Shown in pieces: positions 8,752 to 17,625 of a stretch of 64,000 nt of DNA. The position numbers and the translations under genes are program-made. The stretch comes from DASSUW01 sp963849695. GTDB lineage: Bacteria; Actinomycetota; Thermoleophilia; Solirubrobacterales; Solirubrobacteraceae. Within the stretch, counting starts at the first letter, position 1. Each line of letters opens with the position of its first letter. The notes under the pieces are model-generated. The model searched no databases. It was given only the letters and a program-made list of their open reading frames with translations, and was not told the DNA's origin. The stretch is taken from the NCBI GenBank assembly GCA_963849695.1, contig CAWKIT010000003.1:248001-312000 (forward strand). The letters run 5' to 3'.

Positions 8752-9935
8752 CGCGCCAGCAGCGCGATCGAGGCCGTCGAGGCGACCACCGGGATGAGCG
8801 CGGCGCGCAGCGAGGTGGCGCTCGCGAGCAGGCCCACGAGCGGCGGGCCGAGCACGAACGCGCTGTAGCCGACGGTGGTGACGACCGACACCGCGGTGGC
8901 GCTGCGCCCAGGGGCGCTGCGGCCCGCGATCGACAGCGCGGTCGGCACGATCGGCGCGAGCCCGAAGCCGACCACGAGCAGGCCCGCCGCGGCGAGCCCG
9001 GGCGCGCCGGCAGCCACCACCAGCGCCATCGCCGCGCTCGCCAGCAGGCCGGCGATCGTGAGCACCTTGCGGTCGTCGGTCGCGCGCGAGAACACGAGCC
9101 GGCCGGCCATCGACGCGCCGTGGAAGGCGGCCAGCGCCACGCCGGTCAGCAGGGCACCCGAGCCGAGGGCATCGCGCAGGAACAGCGCCGCATATCCCTC
9201 GATCGCGCCGTCGCCGAAGAAGCACAGCGTCACGAGCCCGACCGAAACGGCTACGCCGGGGATCCGAAGCACGTCCAGGCGTCCGGCACGGGACGACGAT
9301 TTACGGGCAGCCGCCGGGTCCGCTCCCGGCGATTCGTGGGCCGCCGCCACCGCTGTCTCGTGCGGCGCGCCGACGAACGGCTCCGCCTCCTCGTGCGGCG
9401 GCAGCGGCGCGACGATCGTCGCCGCCGCCAGCGCGACGTACAGCGCGGCCGCGATCCAGTAGGCGTCGGGCCCGACGGCGCCGGCGAGCAGCGCCCCCAC
9501 CGCCGCGGCGGCGCTGAAGCCGGCGTGCAGGCGCACCATCGCGCGTACGCCGTGAGCGCGCTCGTAGTCGGAGCCGACGGCGTTGGCGGCGAGGTCGAGG
9601 CAGCCGCTGGCGACCCCGTAGAGCGCCATCGTCGGCCACAGCGCGAGCGGCGCCTCGACCGCGGCGAGCAGCGCGAAGGCGGCAGCGAACCCGGCCGCGC
9701 CGGCAACGGCCAGCGGCCGCCGTCCGATCCGGTCCGCGAGCGGCCCGGCCGCCGCCAGCGCGCCGATCGAGGTCGCGGCCATGACGGCCAGGGCGGCGCC
9801 CAGCTCGGCCGGGGTCAGATCGCGGGATGCGACCAACTCGGGGATCAGGACCGCCCAGGCGCCGACCTGGACGCCGAGGCCGGCGAACAGGCCGGCCGCT
9901 ATCCGGGCATGGGCCCGGCGATGGGACTGCAACAC
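8685..9935 (-). CDS. MFS transporter (drug/sugar-efflux-like)
   Basis: This 416-residue polytopic protein has about 12 hydrophobic segments and the MFS loop motif GPLADRIGRRPLAV between helices 2 and 3. A charged cytoplasmic linker in the middle (EEAEPFVGAPHET to KSSSRAGRLD) separates the two halves. A GTG start preceded by GAGGAG is used. It is convergent with the SDR and overlaps its 3' end by 67 bp. It resembles the YbjJ/FucP-like MFS group; the substrate is unknown. The overlap rules out shared transcription with the catabolic genes. Confidence 0.85.
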   Translation of the reverse strand: MLQSHRRAHARIAAGLFAGLGVQVGAWAVLIPELVASRDLTPAELGAALAVMAATSIGALAAAGPLADRIGRRPLAVAGAAGFAAAFALLAAVEAPLALWPTMALYGVASGCLDLAANAVGSDYERAHGVRAMVRLHAGFSAAAAVGALLAGAVGPDAYWIAAALYVALAAATIVAPLPPHEEAEPFVGAPHETAVAAAHESPGADPAAARKSSSRAGRLDVLRIPGVAVSVGLVTLCFFGDGAIEGYAALFLRDALGSGALLTGVALAAFHGASMAGRLVFSRATDDRKVLTIAGLLASAAMALVVAAGAPGLAAAGLLVVGFGLAPIVPTALSIAGRSAPGRSATAVSVVTTVGYSAFVLGPPLVGLLASATSLRAALIPVVASTASIALLARYSGVTYAPDSPPSTRNVDALT

Positions 9936-9959
9936 GGTGCTCCTCTGGGACCGAAGGTT

Positions 9960-9977
9960 CGCGCCTGATCAGGCGCG
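9960..9977. promoter_or_regulatory. 18-bp perfect palindrome upstream of the MFS gene
   Basis: CGCGCCTGATCAGGCGCG is a perfect palindrome 24 bp upstream of the MFS GTG start. It is in the right place to be an operator; it lacks a T-tract and is therefore not an obvious terminator. No regulator is adjacent, so the assignment is speculative. Confidence 0.35.
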
Positions 9978-10144
9978 CGGACTGGTCTTACGTCCGCGCG
10001 CCGGGAACATCTCCGGCGCCGAGCACCTCGGGCTGCATGCGACGAAGGCTAACGATCCATCCACGCTCGCGGGCACAGTTTGCACAGCCTCGACGCTGAA
10101 ACGGCGCATTTAGGGGGTGCGCGTGAGGGTTTGCGCGGCACGCT

Positions 10145-10196
10145 GGGGGGTGGCTAGAGAACCTTTCCCAGGAGGACGGTTTCTCTGGCCACCCCC
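10145..10196. repeat. Large imperfect inverted repeat (hairpin)
   Basis: The arm at 10145-10163 (GGGGGGTGGCTAGAGAACC) pairs with 10178-10196 (GGTTTCTCTGGCCACCCCCC read on the same strand) with only one bulge and one wobble around a 14-nt loop. It sits in the 381-bp gap between the MFS and XRE genes, directly before the DUF559 relic. It lacks a U-tract, so a repeat or degenerate mobile-element end is as likely as a terminator. Confidence 0.5.
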
Positions 10197-10200
10197 CTCC

Positions 10201-10310
10201 CAGGATGCGCTGATCGCGGCGTTGGCCGCCCGTCAGCACGGCGTGATCACGGCCGGCACACGCAGCGAGCTCGAGGACCGCTTCCTCGCTCATATCGGAT
10301 CCGGTATGCT
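10201..10310 (+). pseudogene. Relic of an AbiEi/DUF559-domain protein with internal deletion
   Basis: The translated stretch reads ALIAALAARQHGVITAG and continues directly as TRSELEDRFLAHIG. The first part matches the start of the winged-helix 'AbiEi antitoxin N-terminal' domain (ARQHGVVTRAQL...). The second matches the beginning of the DUF559 endonuclease-like domain (TRSELEERFLAL...), which lies some 150 residues further on in intact proteins. The middle is therefore deleted and the remainder stops shortly after. Family recognition is from memory of these common actinobacterial proteins. The rest of the 9936-10316 gap holds two palindromes and no intact gene. Confidence 0.6.
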
Positions 10311-10316
10311 GGCGCA

Positions 10317-10658
10317 GTGCCGACTCCTGGAGGGATCCTGCGCGAACGTCGGCGGGCGCATGGGCTGACGCAGGCGCAACTCGCCCTCCGGGCCGGCAGC
10401 ACGCAGGCCGCGATCAGCCGCCTCGAACGAGACGAGCTGTCGCCGACGTTCGTGACCTTCGCACGCCTGCTCGCGGTGCTGGGCGAGTCGTTTGCGATCG
10501 AGGTACGCCGGGGCGGCGACGGGCTCGACGGCGGGCACCTCGCCGATCTCCTTGCCCGTACGCCCGCTGAACGCCTCGAGCTCGCGATCTCCTGGAACCG
10601 GCTGGCGGGCGAGGTCGCGCTGGCGGGCCGCCGAGCCCGTGATCCGCGTCGACCATGA
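10317..10658 (+). CDS. XRE-family helix-turn-helix protein, probable antitoxin
   Basis: The 113-residue protein starts with GTG. Residues 5-60 form a Cro/C1-type HTH (LRERRRAHGLTQAQLALRAG then STQAAISRLERDELSPTF). The C-terminal half (ARTPAERLELAISWNRLAGE) is the helical tail commonly found in XRE antitoxins paired with nucleotidyltransferase toxins. The next gene begins on its stop codon (ATGA), so the two are translationally coupled. It probably represses its own promoter. An orphan regulator is the alternative. Confidence 0.8.
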   Translation: MPTPGGILRERRRAHGLTQAQLALRAGSTQAAISRLERDELSPTFVTFARLLAVLGESFAIEVRRGGDGLDGGHLADLLARTPAERLELAISWNRLAGEVALAGRRARDPRRP

Positions 10659-11137
10659 CGCGGCGCGAGGTGCCCCTCGACGCCGGCCGCATCCTCGAGG
10701 AGCTGGCGGCCCACAGGGTCGAGTACACGCTGATCGGGGGCCTCGCGGTTCAGGCGCACGGACACACGCGCACGACGCAGGACGTCGATCTCGTCCCGGC
10801 GCGCGACCCGGCGAACCTGCAGCGCCTCGCCGCTGCCCTGTCGTCGCTGCGGGCACGTCCCGCCGGACGCCCTCACCGCACGCCGCCGAGATCGCTCGAC
10901 CTGGGCTCGCGGCCGGTCACGTCGTTGGATACGGACGCGGGCGGCGTGGACGTGCATCTTGCGCCACCAGGCGCGGCGTCCTATGAAGCGCTGCGCCGGC
11001 GGGCGCTCGTGATCGAGCTTCGCGGGCTCGAGATCCCGGTCGCCAGTCTGGACGACCTGATCGCGATGAAGCAGGCGTCCGGACGGCCGATCGATCGCGG
11101 CGACGTGATCGCGCTCACCGCGCAGCGGCCCGACTGA
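10655..11137 (+). CDS. Nucleotidyltransferase-fold protein (AbiEii/MNT-like), probable toxin partner
   Basis: The 160-residue protein has the minimal nucleotidyltransferase motif IGGLAVQAHG followed by the metal-binding DVDLV aspartates (TTQDVDLVPARD), and a third acidic position in GGVDVHL. The C-terminal SLDDLIAMKQASGRPIDRGD segment is characteristic of the DUF6036/AbiEii-like group. Such proteins transfer NMP to tRNA or to partner proteins. Coupling to an XRE gene by a 4-bp overlap is the usual toxin-antitoxin arrangement. The region at residues 60-85 is unusually Arg/Pro-rich and may be degenerate, so activity is uncertain. Confidence 0.78.
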   Translation: MTRREVPLDAGRILEELAAHRVEYTLIGGLAVQAHGHTRTTQDVDLVPARDPANLQRLAAALSSLRARPAGRPHRTPPRSLDLGSRPVTSLDTDAGGVDVHLAPPGAASYEALRRRALVIELRGLEIPVASLDDLIAMKQASGRPIDRGDVIALTAQRPD

Positions 11138-11289
11138 GGCTCGGAATCGAGCTGTGGATCCGCATCGACCTCGTGCAGATGAGCTGACTGGACTCTGCTG
11201 CGGGCCGAACGTATGTAGCCCGATCGTGCGTGCCGGGTGGCCGGATGCATCAGTCGGCGGAGGGCGGTTTGGGTCGACTGCGCAGATCG

Positions 11290-11455
11290 CCCGCCGCTGA
11301 CCCCGTATGGGCCGAATCGACGTCCGATGTCGGCATCGATCCGGCCGACCGCGCCGTCTGCGTTCTCGTGGCGGTAGAGGTGCTCGTACTTGATCGCGCC
11401 GAAGCCCTCGGCGGCGAGATGGTCCGCGGCCATCGCGTGTACGTCTCGCGGGCGC
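11290..11455 (-). pseudogene. Possible transposase C-terminal fragment
   Basis: The complement of this segment reads DHLAAEGFGAIKYEHLYRHE, a string that resembles the C-terminal part of IS3/IS481-type DDE transposases (…KYEHLYRHEIADG…). It is followed by frame-degenerate sequence. No catalytic motifs, terminal repeats or upstream orf remain. This relic is the only recognisable content of the 328-bp gap between the nucleotidyltransferase and the acyl-CoA dehydrogenase. The call rests on one short match and is tentative. Confidence 0.4.
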
Positions 11456-11465
11456 CCGCCGCTCC

Positions 11466-12665
11466 TCAGAGCTTGTGGCGCCGCAGCAGCGTGCGGCCGA
11501 TCACCATCCGCTGGATCTCCGAGGTCCCCTCGCCGATCAGCAGCAGCGGCGCGTCGCGGTACAGGCGCTCGATCTCGTACTCCTGCGAGTAGCCGTAGCC
11601 GCCGTGGATCCGGAACGAGTCCTCGACGACCTCCTTGCCCGCCTCGGAGGCGTACAGCTTCGCCATCCCCGCCTCGAGGTCGGAGCGCTCGCCGGCGTCC
11701 TTCATCCGCGCCGCCTTCAATGTCAGCAGCCGCGCCGCCTCGACCTTGGTGGCCATGTCGGCGAGCTTGAACTGGATCGCCTGGTGCTGGGAGATCGGCT
11801 TGCCGAAGGCGCGCCGCTCCTGCGAGTAGCGCAGCGCGAGCTCGAGCGCGCGCTGGGCGATCCCCACGCCCCGGGCGGCGACGTTCACGCGGCCGACCTC
11901 GAGCGCGTCCATCATCTGCGGGAACCCCTTGTTGAGCCCCGCCTCCTCGCCCCCGAGGATCATCTCGGCGGGGCAGCGGTAGCCGTCGAACACGAGCTCG
12001 GTCGACTCGACGCCCTTGTAGCCGAGCTTCTTGATCTGCGGCGGGATGGTCAGCCCCGGGCTGGAGGCCGCCCCCGGCTCCTTCTCGCAGACGAAGCAGG
12101 TCATGCCGCGGTGCGGGGTCTCGGACTCGCGGTCGGTGCGCACGAGCACGAACACCACGCCCGACCGCAGGCCGTTGGTGACCCACATCTTCTGGCCGTT
12201 GATCTCCCAGTCGCCGTCCGCGGTCTTGACCCCCGAGGTCTTGATCGCCGCCACGTCGGATCCCAGCTCGGGCTCCGAGAGCGAGAACGCCGCGCGGATC
12301 TCCCCCGTGGCCATCTTCGGCAGCAGCCGCGACCGCTGCTCGTCGGTGCCGAACTTCATCAGCAGGTAGGAGCCGATGAAGTGCGTGTTCACCACGCCCG
12401 AGATCGAGATCCAGCCGCGCGAGAGCTCCTCGACGATCATCGCGTAGGTCGTCAGGTCGAGCCCCATCCCGCCGTACTCCTCGGGGATCGTGGTCCCGAA
12501 CAGGCCGAGCTCCTTCATCTGCTCGACGATCGGCTCCGGGAACTCGTCCTCGTGGTCGTAGCGGGAGGCCTTGGGGATGATCTGCTCGTCGACGAACTGG
12601 CGGACCATCTCGATGATCGCCTTCTGCTCGTCGGTCTTCTCGTAGAACGGCGCGGCGACGGCCAT
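11466..12665 (-). CDS. Acyl-CoA dehydrogenase
   Basis: Starting at the ATG of MAVAAPFYEKTDEQ gives 399 residues, the normal length; an upstream in-frame ATG at 12704 would overlap the divergent gene and is rejected. Three acyl-CoA dehydrogenase domains are visible: the N-terminal helical domain, the middle beta domain (AFSLSEPELGSDVAAIKTSG, MWVTNG), and the C-terminal helical domain. The latter ends IHGGYGYSQEYEIERLYRDA and GEGTSEIQ, whose Glu is the catalytic base. It performs FAD-dependent alpha,beta-dehydrogenation of an acyl-CoA and delivers electrons to ETF. It is divergent from an acyl-CoA synthetase with a 38-bp gap, which suggests co-regulated acid catabolism. Confidence 0.93.
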   Translation of the reverse strand: MAVAAPFYEKTDEQKAIIEMVRQFVDEQIIPKASRYDHEDEFPEPIVEQMKELGLFGTTIPEEYGGMGLDLTTYAMIVEELSRGWISISGVVNTHFIGSYLLMKFGTDEQRSRLLPKMATGEIRAAFSLSEPELGSDVAAIKTSGVKTADGDWEINGQKMWVTNGLRSGVVFVLVRTDRESETPHRGMTCFVCEKEPGAASSPGLTIPPQIKKLGYKGVESTELVFDGYRCPAEMILGGEEAGLNKGFPQMMDALEVGRVNVAARGVGIAQRALELALRYSQERRAFGKPISQHQAIQFKLADMATKVEAARLLTLKAARMKDAGERSDLEAGMAKLYASEAGKEVVEDSFRIHGGYGYSQEYEIERLYRDAPLLLIGEGTSEIQRMVIGRTLLRRHKL

Positions 12666-12703
12666 GGGCGCGAGGATAACCCGCGCCCTAGCATGCGGCG
12701 CCA

Positions 12704-14140
12704 ATGAACTTCGCGCGCGATGTCGTCGAGGCCGCCCCGCCGCGGAATCGGGCGCTCATGGAGCTCACGCGCGACGGCGGCCGGCGCGAGTGGACGTTCG
12801 GCGAGATCGCCACGGCCGCCGCCACCTTCGCCGCGCGCCTGGACGACCACGGCCTGCGGCGCGGCGACGTCGTGCTCACGCTGGTCGGCAACCGGCCCGA
12901 GTGGGTGCTGGCGATGGTCGCCTGCTTCCGGCTCGGACTCGTCGCGCTGCCCTGCACCGAGCAGCTGCGTCCGAAGGACCTCGCGCTGCGCCTGCGCGTC
13001 GCCCGCCCCCGGCTCGTGGTGTGCGACGAGCGCAACGCCGACGTGCTCGCGGCCGCCGGCTGGGACGGGCCGACCGTGTGGGTCCCGTGGGGCGAGCAGC
13101 CCGCCGCCCCCGGGCCGCCGCACGCCGACCTCGAGCCCGCCGACCCGTGCCTGATCACGTTCACCTCCGGCACCGCGGGCGAGCCGAAGGCGGTGCTGCA
13201 CGGCCAGCGCTATCTGGTCGGCCAGATGCTCCAGGCGCGGCATTGGCTCGACGCGCGGCCGGACGACGTGGTGTGGTGCACCGCCGCGTCCGGATGGTCG
13301 AAGTCGGCCCGCAACGCGTTCGTCGCGCCGTGGCTGCGCGGTGCCGCCGCGCTCCTGCACGACGCGCGCTTCGACCCCCATGAGCGGCTCGAGCTGCTCG
13401 AGCGCGAGCGCGTCGACCTGCTGTGCATGGCGCCGACCGAGTACCGCCTGATCGCCAAGCGCGCGACGCTGCGCCGCCTACCCGCCCTGCGCGGCGCCGT
13501 CTCGGCCGGCGAGGCGCTCAACCCCGAGGTGCTCGAGGCCTGGCACGAGGCGACCGGCGTGTGGGTGCGGGACGGCTACGGCCAGACCGAGACCGGCCAG
13601 CTCACCGGCATGCCGCTCGGCATCCCGGCGCGGCCGGGCTCGATGGGCATCCCGCTCCCCGGCGTGCGGCTCGACGTCGACGAGGGCGAGCTGGTGGCCG
13701 ACCCCGCCTCGATCCCCACCTTCTGCCTCGGCTACCTGGGCGAGCCACCGCCGCCCACCGGCCCGAGCGCGGTGTGGCGCACGGGCGACCGGGTCGAGCG
13801 CGACGAGCAGGGATTCCTGCACTTCGTCGGCCGCACCGACGACGTGATCATCTCGGCCGGCTATCGGATCGGCCCGTTCGAGGTCGAGTCGGCGCTCGTC
13901 TCCCACCCCGCCGTCGCCGAGGCCGCGGTCGTCGCCGCGCCCGACGACGAGCGCGGCAGCGTCGTCCGCGCGGTCGTCGTCCTGCGCGACGGGCACGAGC
14001 CGTCACCACGACTCGCGGGCGAGCTCCAGGACCACGTCAAGGACCAGACCGCGCCCTACAAGTACCCCCGCATCGTCGACTTCGCCGCCGATCTCCCGAA
14101 GACCGCCAGCGGCAAGATCCGCCGAGCTGCACTCCGTTGA
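12704..14140 (+). CDS. Acyl-CoA synthetase (AMP-binding, medium-chain ACSM-like)
   Basis: The 478-residue protein shows the adenylate-forming signature ITFTSGTAGEPKAVLH (A3), DGYGQTETG (A5), WRTGDRVERDEQGFLHFVGRTDD (A7/A8) and the C-terminal lysine in PKTASGKIRRAALR (A10). It ligates a carboxylic acid to CoA through an acyl-adenylate. The sequence around VVWCTAASGWSKSARNAF is typical of medium-chain/benzoate-type synthetases. The neighbouring divergent acyl-CoA dehydrogenase would take the next step. A perfect 13-bp terminator hairpin follows directly. Confidence 0.92.
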   Translation: MNFARDVVEAAPPRNRALMELTRDGGRREWTFGEIATAAATFAARLDDHGLRRGDVVLTLVGNRPEWVLAMVACFRLGLVALPCTEQLRPKDLALRLRVARPRLVVCDERNADVLAAAGWDGPTVWVPWGEQPAAPGPPHADLEPADPCLITFTSGTAGEPKAVLHGQRYLVGQMLQARHWLDARPDDVVWCTAASGWSKSARNAFVAPWLRGAAALLHDARFDPHERLELLERERVDLLCMAPTEYRLIAKRATLRRLPALRGAVSAGEALNPEVLEAWHEATGVWVRDGYGQTETGQLTGMPLGIPARPGSMGIPLPGVRLDVDEGELVADPASIPTFCLGYLGEPPPPTGPSAVWRTGDRVERDEQGFLHFVGRTDDVIISAGYRIGPFEVESALVSHPAVAEAAVVAAPDDERGSVVRAVVVLRDGHEPSPRLAGELQDHVKDQTAPYKYPRIVDFAADLPKTASGKIRRAALR

Positions 14141-14143
14141 CGA

Positions 14144-14175
14144 CGAAGGGCCCGCCGGGGGAGGCGGGCCCTTCG
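14144..14175 (+). terminator. Terminator hairpin after acyl-CoA synthetase
   Basis: CGAAGGGCCCGCC at 14144-14156 and GGCGGGCCCTTCG at 14163-14175 form a perfect 13-bp stem with a 6-nt loop starting 3 bp after the stop. No U-tract follows, as is common in high-GC actinobacteria. Confidence 0.8.
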
Positions 14176-14332
14176 TGAGGGGGTGGCGGAAACCGGTGGG
14201 TCAGGCCGGGACCGCCGCTGCCGGGATCACTGTTCCGATGATCCTCGGGGGGTTATGCGCAACTTCCGTGTCGCTGAGTGCATAGTGCGCGACGCCGGTT
14301 GCAGAAACCTTGCCGGGGACTTGTCGTGCGCT

Positions 14333-14809
14333 TTACCGGAGCCGGATCTTCGCCACGATGTCCAAGCCGCCCGGGACGTCCTGGTTCTTGATCACTCGCC
14401 CGGTGGCGCCTTGGAAGCGCCCGGTGCCGATGGTCAGCGTCCCCGGGTTGCCGCGGAAGATCAGGAGCGAGCCGCCGAGCGCGACTTGGCTCTCGCAGTC
14501 CGGCTCGCCGGTGCCGAAGACGCAGCGCAGGTGCACGCTTCCGCTCCAGCGCTTCGCATGCTGCCGGTGGTCGCCGCGGAACAGCAGCGAGGTGACGTCT
14601 ATGACGTCACCGGCCGTGGGCTCGCGGAACGGCGGCCGGTCGACGACTGTGCCGTCGGCCTGCGTGAGCTGGAACGACGAGTCCTCGACGAAGAAGCGCA
14701 GGGTCTTCGTCTTGCCGGCCGCATGGCCGGCGGATGGCCACAGGACGAGGGCGAAGAGGACCGCGGCGGCGATCGCGGCGGCGGTCCGGATGGGATGGAT
14801 TCGGGTCAT
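14333..14809 (-). CDS. Secreted allene-oxide-cyclase/dirigent-like barrel protein
   Basis: The start at MTRIHPIRTAAAIAAAVLFA gives 158 residues with a clear Sec signal peptide cut after about AGHAAG. The mature part has the repeating beta-strand character and the motif GNPGTLTIGTGRFQGATGRV, typical of AOC-like/dirigent-like barrels that are common in secreted actinobacterial proteins of unknown function. Two cysteines (LRCVFGTGEPDC) could form a disulphide outside the cell. It is separated from both neighbours and has no obvious operon partner. The 155 bp between the terminator and its stop contains nothing I can assign. Confidence 0.75.
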   Translation of the reverse strand: MTRIHPIRTAAAIAAAVLFALVLWPSAGHAAGKTKTLRFFVEDSSFQLTQADGTVVDRPPFREPTAGDVIDVTSLLFRGDHRQHAKRWSGSVHLRCVFGTGEPDCESQVALGGSLLIFRGNPGTLTIGTGRFQGATGRVIKNQDVPGGLDIVAKIRLR

Positions 14810-14873
14810 GGCGCCGACGGTACGTCCGGGCGGGCCGCCTGACATCAAGGCCAGCACCGGACTTTCTTGAGTG

Positions 14874-15524
14874 CTAGCCCCTAAGGGCGTGGAGGTACGT
14901 GAGCACCGCGAGCACGCGCCGGTGATCGTCGGCGTTGGCGGGCAGCCCGAGCTTCATGAGGATCGTGCGGACGTGCGTCTCGACCGTCTTCTCGGTCAGC
15001 CACAGGCGGCGCGCGATCGCCGCGTTGGTGCGCCCCTCCGCCATCAGCGACAGCACCTCGCGCTCGCGCGGCGACAGCTCGTCGAGCGCACCGGCCGGCC
15101 TCGGCGCCCCGATCAGGGTGGCCACGACCTGGGGGTCGAGCGCAGAGCCGCCCTCGGACACGCGCCGGGCGGCGTCGAGGAAGTCGTCGACCTCGAGCAC
15201 ACGGTCCTTGAGCAGATAGCCGAAGCCTCCCCCGGCGCTCACCAGCTCGACGATGTGGCGCGTCTCGATGTGCTGCGAGAGCACCAGGACGGCGGTCTCG
15301 GGGTGCGATCGCCGGATCTCCGCGGCCGCGCGCGTTCCCTCGTCGTCGTAGTCGGGCGGCATCCGCACGTCCACGACCGCGAGATCGGGCGCGTGCTCGC
15401 CGACGAGCGCCATCAGGCCGTCGGCGTCGCCGGCGCGCCCGACCACCTCGTGGCCCGCGTCCTCCAGCAGGCCCGCGAGCCCCTCGCGCAGGAGCACCGC
15501 GTCCTCGGCGATCACGACGCGCAC
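14874..15524 (-). CDS. NarL/LuxR-family response regulator
   Basis: The GTG start overlaps the kinase stop, giving 216 residues. The receiver domain begins VRVVIAEDAVLLREGL with the acidic pocket, has the phospho-acceptor Asp in LAVVDVRMPP, and YLLKDRV includes the conserved Lys. The C-terminal LuxR helix-turn-helix runs LSPREREVLSLMAEGRTNAA then IARRLWLTEKTVETHVRTIL. It pairs with the upstream histidine kinase. Its targets are unknown. Confidence 0.93.
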   Translation of the reverse strand: MRVVIAEDAVLLREGLAGLLEDAGHEVVGRAGDADGLMALVGEHAPDLAVVDVRMPPDYDDEGTRAAAEIRRSHPETAVLVLSQHIETRHIVELVSAGGGFGYLLKDRVLEVDDFLDAARRVSEGGSALDPQVVATLIGAPRPAGALDELSPREREVLSLMAEGRTNAAIARRLWLTEKTVETHVRTILMKLGLPANADDHRRVLAVLTYLHALRG

Positions 15525-17532
15525 GGCAGCCTCACCGCGATCCGCGTGCCCGCGCCACGCGGGCTGTCGACGGTCATGGTCCCGCCCTGCGCCGCCACGC
15601 GATCGGCCATCCCCGGCAGGCCGCTGCCCGTCGAGGGCGCGGCGCCGCCGATCCCGTCGTCGGCGACGAGCAGGTCGAGGCAGCCCGTCCTCGCGCGCCG
15701 TCCGCACGACGATGCGCGTGGGCGAGCCGTGCTTGACGGCGTTGGTCAGGGCTTCGCAGGCCACGAAGTACGCGGCGGCCTCCACCTCGGGCGGCGCCCG
15801 GTCGGAGCTCGCCGTCACCTCGACGGGGACGCCCGCGCCGCGCGCGAGGTCGGCGAGCGCGGCCGCCAGCCCCTCGTCGAGGCGCGGCGGGCGGACGCCG
15901 GCCGCGATCGTGCGCAGGTCCGATATCGCCCCCGCGACTTCGTCGACCGCCGCGTCGAACGCGGGCCCGAGCAGCCGCGCCTCGCGGGGAAGCGAGCGCT
16001 GCATGCGCCGCAGGACGATCCCGAGCGTGACCAGCCGCTGCTGGGCCCCGTCGTGCAGATCGCGCTCGATCCGCCGCCGCTCGGCATAGCCGGCCTGCGC
16101 GATCCGCGCGCGCGAGGACTCGACCTCGGCGAGCTGCAGCCGCAGCTCGACCCGCAGCCGCGCGAGCTCCACCGGCACCGCGGCGGCAGCGAGGACGGCG
16201 TGCAGCACGTCCGGCCCGCGGGCCAGGACGGGGGCGTGCAGGAGGATCCCGAGCTCGCGGCCGATCGCCGACCGCGCGCGCTCGTCGCCAGGGACCTCAT
16301 CGTGCAGACGGCCCCGGCGGTCGGCGTAGGCACCGGTCTCCGGCAGGCGGAACAGGACCTCCGCGGTGGGATCGCCGAGCGCCAACCGCATCACCGCCCC
16401 TACATCCTCGGGCTCGGCACGGCCGTCGCGGACGTCGTCGAGGAAGCCCCGCATCAGCCGCACCGCGTCGAAGCGGGCGCGCGCGAAGCGCCGGTCGACG
16501 ATCGTCTGGACGGCGTCGCGCAGCGGCCGGAAGGCCAGCGCCGCAGCAAGCGTGGCGACCGAGGCCGACAACGCCGAGCCGCCGGCCAGCATGCCGACGA
16601 CCAGCGCCACGACGGCGTAGGTGCCGGCCAGCACCGCCGTCAGGACCGCGTAGACGACCGTCCGGTTGAAAAGCCGGTCGATCGAGTACAGGCCGTGACG
16701 GGTGACCGCCACCGCGACCGCCACCGCCGGCCAGACCTGGAAGGTCACGAGCGCGATGCCGTCCAGCACGTAGAAGGCCGACCCGATGAGCCACGAGAGC
16801 AGCCAGCCGCCGCCCAGCCACAACGGCACCAGAAGCGCCCCGTAGGCCAGCCACAGGACCTGACGGCGCTGGTCCGGCCCGCCTGCCCGGTAGCGCGCAC
16901 GCATCGCGGCTGCGCCGCCGAACAGCGACAGCAGGAGCCCGACCCAACACGTCCAGAAGACCGGGAGGAAGATGCCCTCGTCGAGCTCGAACGGCAGCGG
17001 GGTGGGCACCGTGCCGTACGGGCCCTCGAGCTCGGGTGCGAGGAAGATCAGCACCAACACGCCGATCGCCGACACCGCCGCGAGCACGGCCACCGGCCGC
17101 CAGCGGGGCGACGGCAACCGGCCGTCCGGGAACACGTACGCGAGCGCGAGCGGCCACACGAAGAGCACGGGCCATTCCTCGCCGACCACCGTCGCCCAGC
17201 GCCCCACCGCCGACTCCGGGTCCTCGTACAGCGCCAGCCCGGCGACGGTGTCGGCGGTGATCACGAGCGCGACGGAGAACGCGCCCCCGATCAGGATCCA
17301 TGCCACGCGCGCGTGCGGACGCCGGAGCGCGACGAGCAAGCCCACACATGCCGGAGCGAGGCCGGCCAGCAGGAGCAGCAGCCCGGCCCACGCCTCCGAG
17401 GGCCGCGGCACCCCGCGCGACTCGGCGACCACCAGCATCACCACGGCCGCGACTCCCAATACCACCGTGGCGGCACGTGATCGCGACGGCCAGGTATCGA
17501 AGCCACCGGCGCACGGTCCGATCCTCCCGCAT
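15512..17532 (-). CDS. HisKA_3-type membrane sensor histidine kinase (single-base insertion near 15685)
   Basis: The N-terminal half is a multi-helix membrane sensor (PACVGLLVALRRPHARVAWIL, VLIFLAPELEGPYG and further helices). The HisKA_3 dimerisation helix carries the phospho-accepting His in ERRRIERDLHDGAQQRLVTL, and the ATPase N-box lies in CEALTNAVKHG. At the CCC run 15684-15686 one extra base throws the C-terminal ATPase part out of frame. The continuation LLVADDGIGG, SGLPGMADRV and GAGTRIAVRLP is found in the neighbouring frame and ends at 15512, overlapping the regulator. A second extra base near 17475 would extend the protein to the ATG at 17532 (MREDRTVRRWLRYLAVAIT); otherwise the start is GTG 17465. 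Both corrections together give 672 residues. Confidence 0.85.
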
Positions 17533-17625
17533 AACGGGAGCGGCGACCACGGTGCTACCCCTGAACAACGGCTGGCGGGTTAACCACACCCCAGATGCGC
17601 CGCGCGCGCGGATACGCTGATCCGC

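Noticed and set aside
12666..12704. N-terminal extension of the acyl-CoA dehydrogenase from an upstream ATG
   Set aside because: The extra 13 residues would overlap the divergent gene start and are absent from the family; the inner ATG fits the normal length.
14183..14332. Short plus-strand ORF after the acyl-CoA synthetase terminator
   Set aside because: No ribosome site or family similarity, and its continuation is antisense to the secreted barrel protein.
14874..17465. A single 863-residue hybrid histidine kinase/response regulator
   Set aside because: The fusion arises only because of an extra base near 15685. The kinase ATPase motifs are in the other frame and end at a stop overlapping the regulator start.
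14871..17480. 869-codon plus-strand frame
   Set aside because: Antisense shadow of the two-component system; composition only, no domain.
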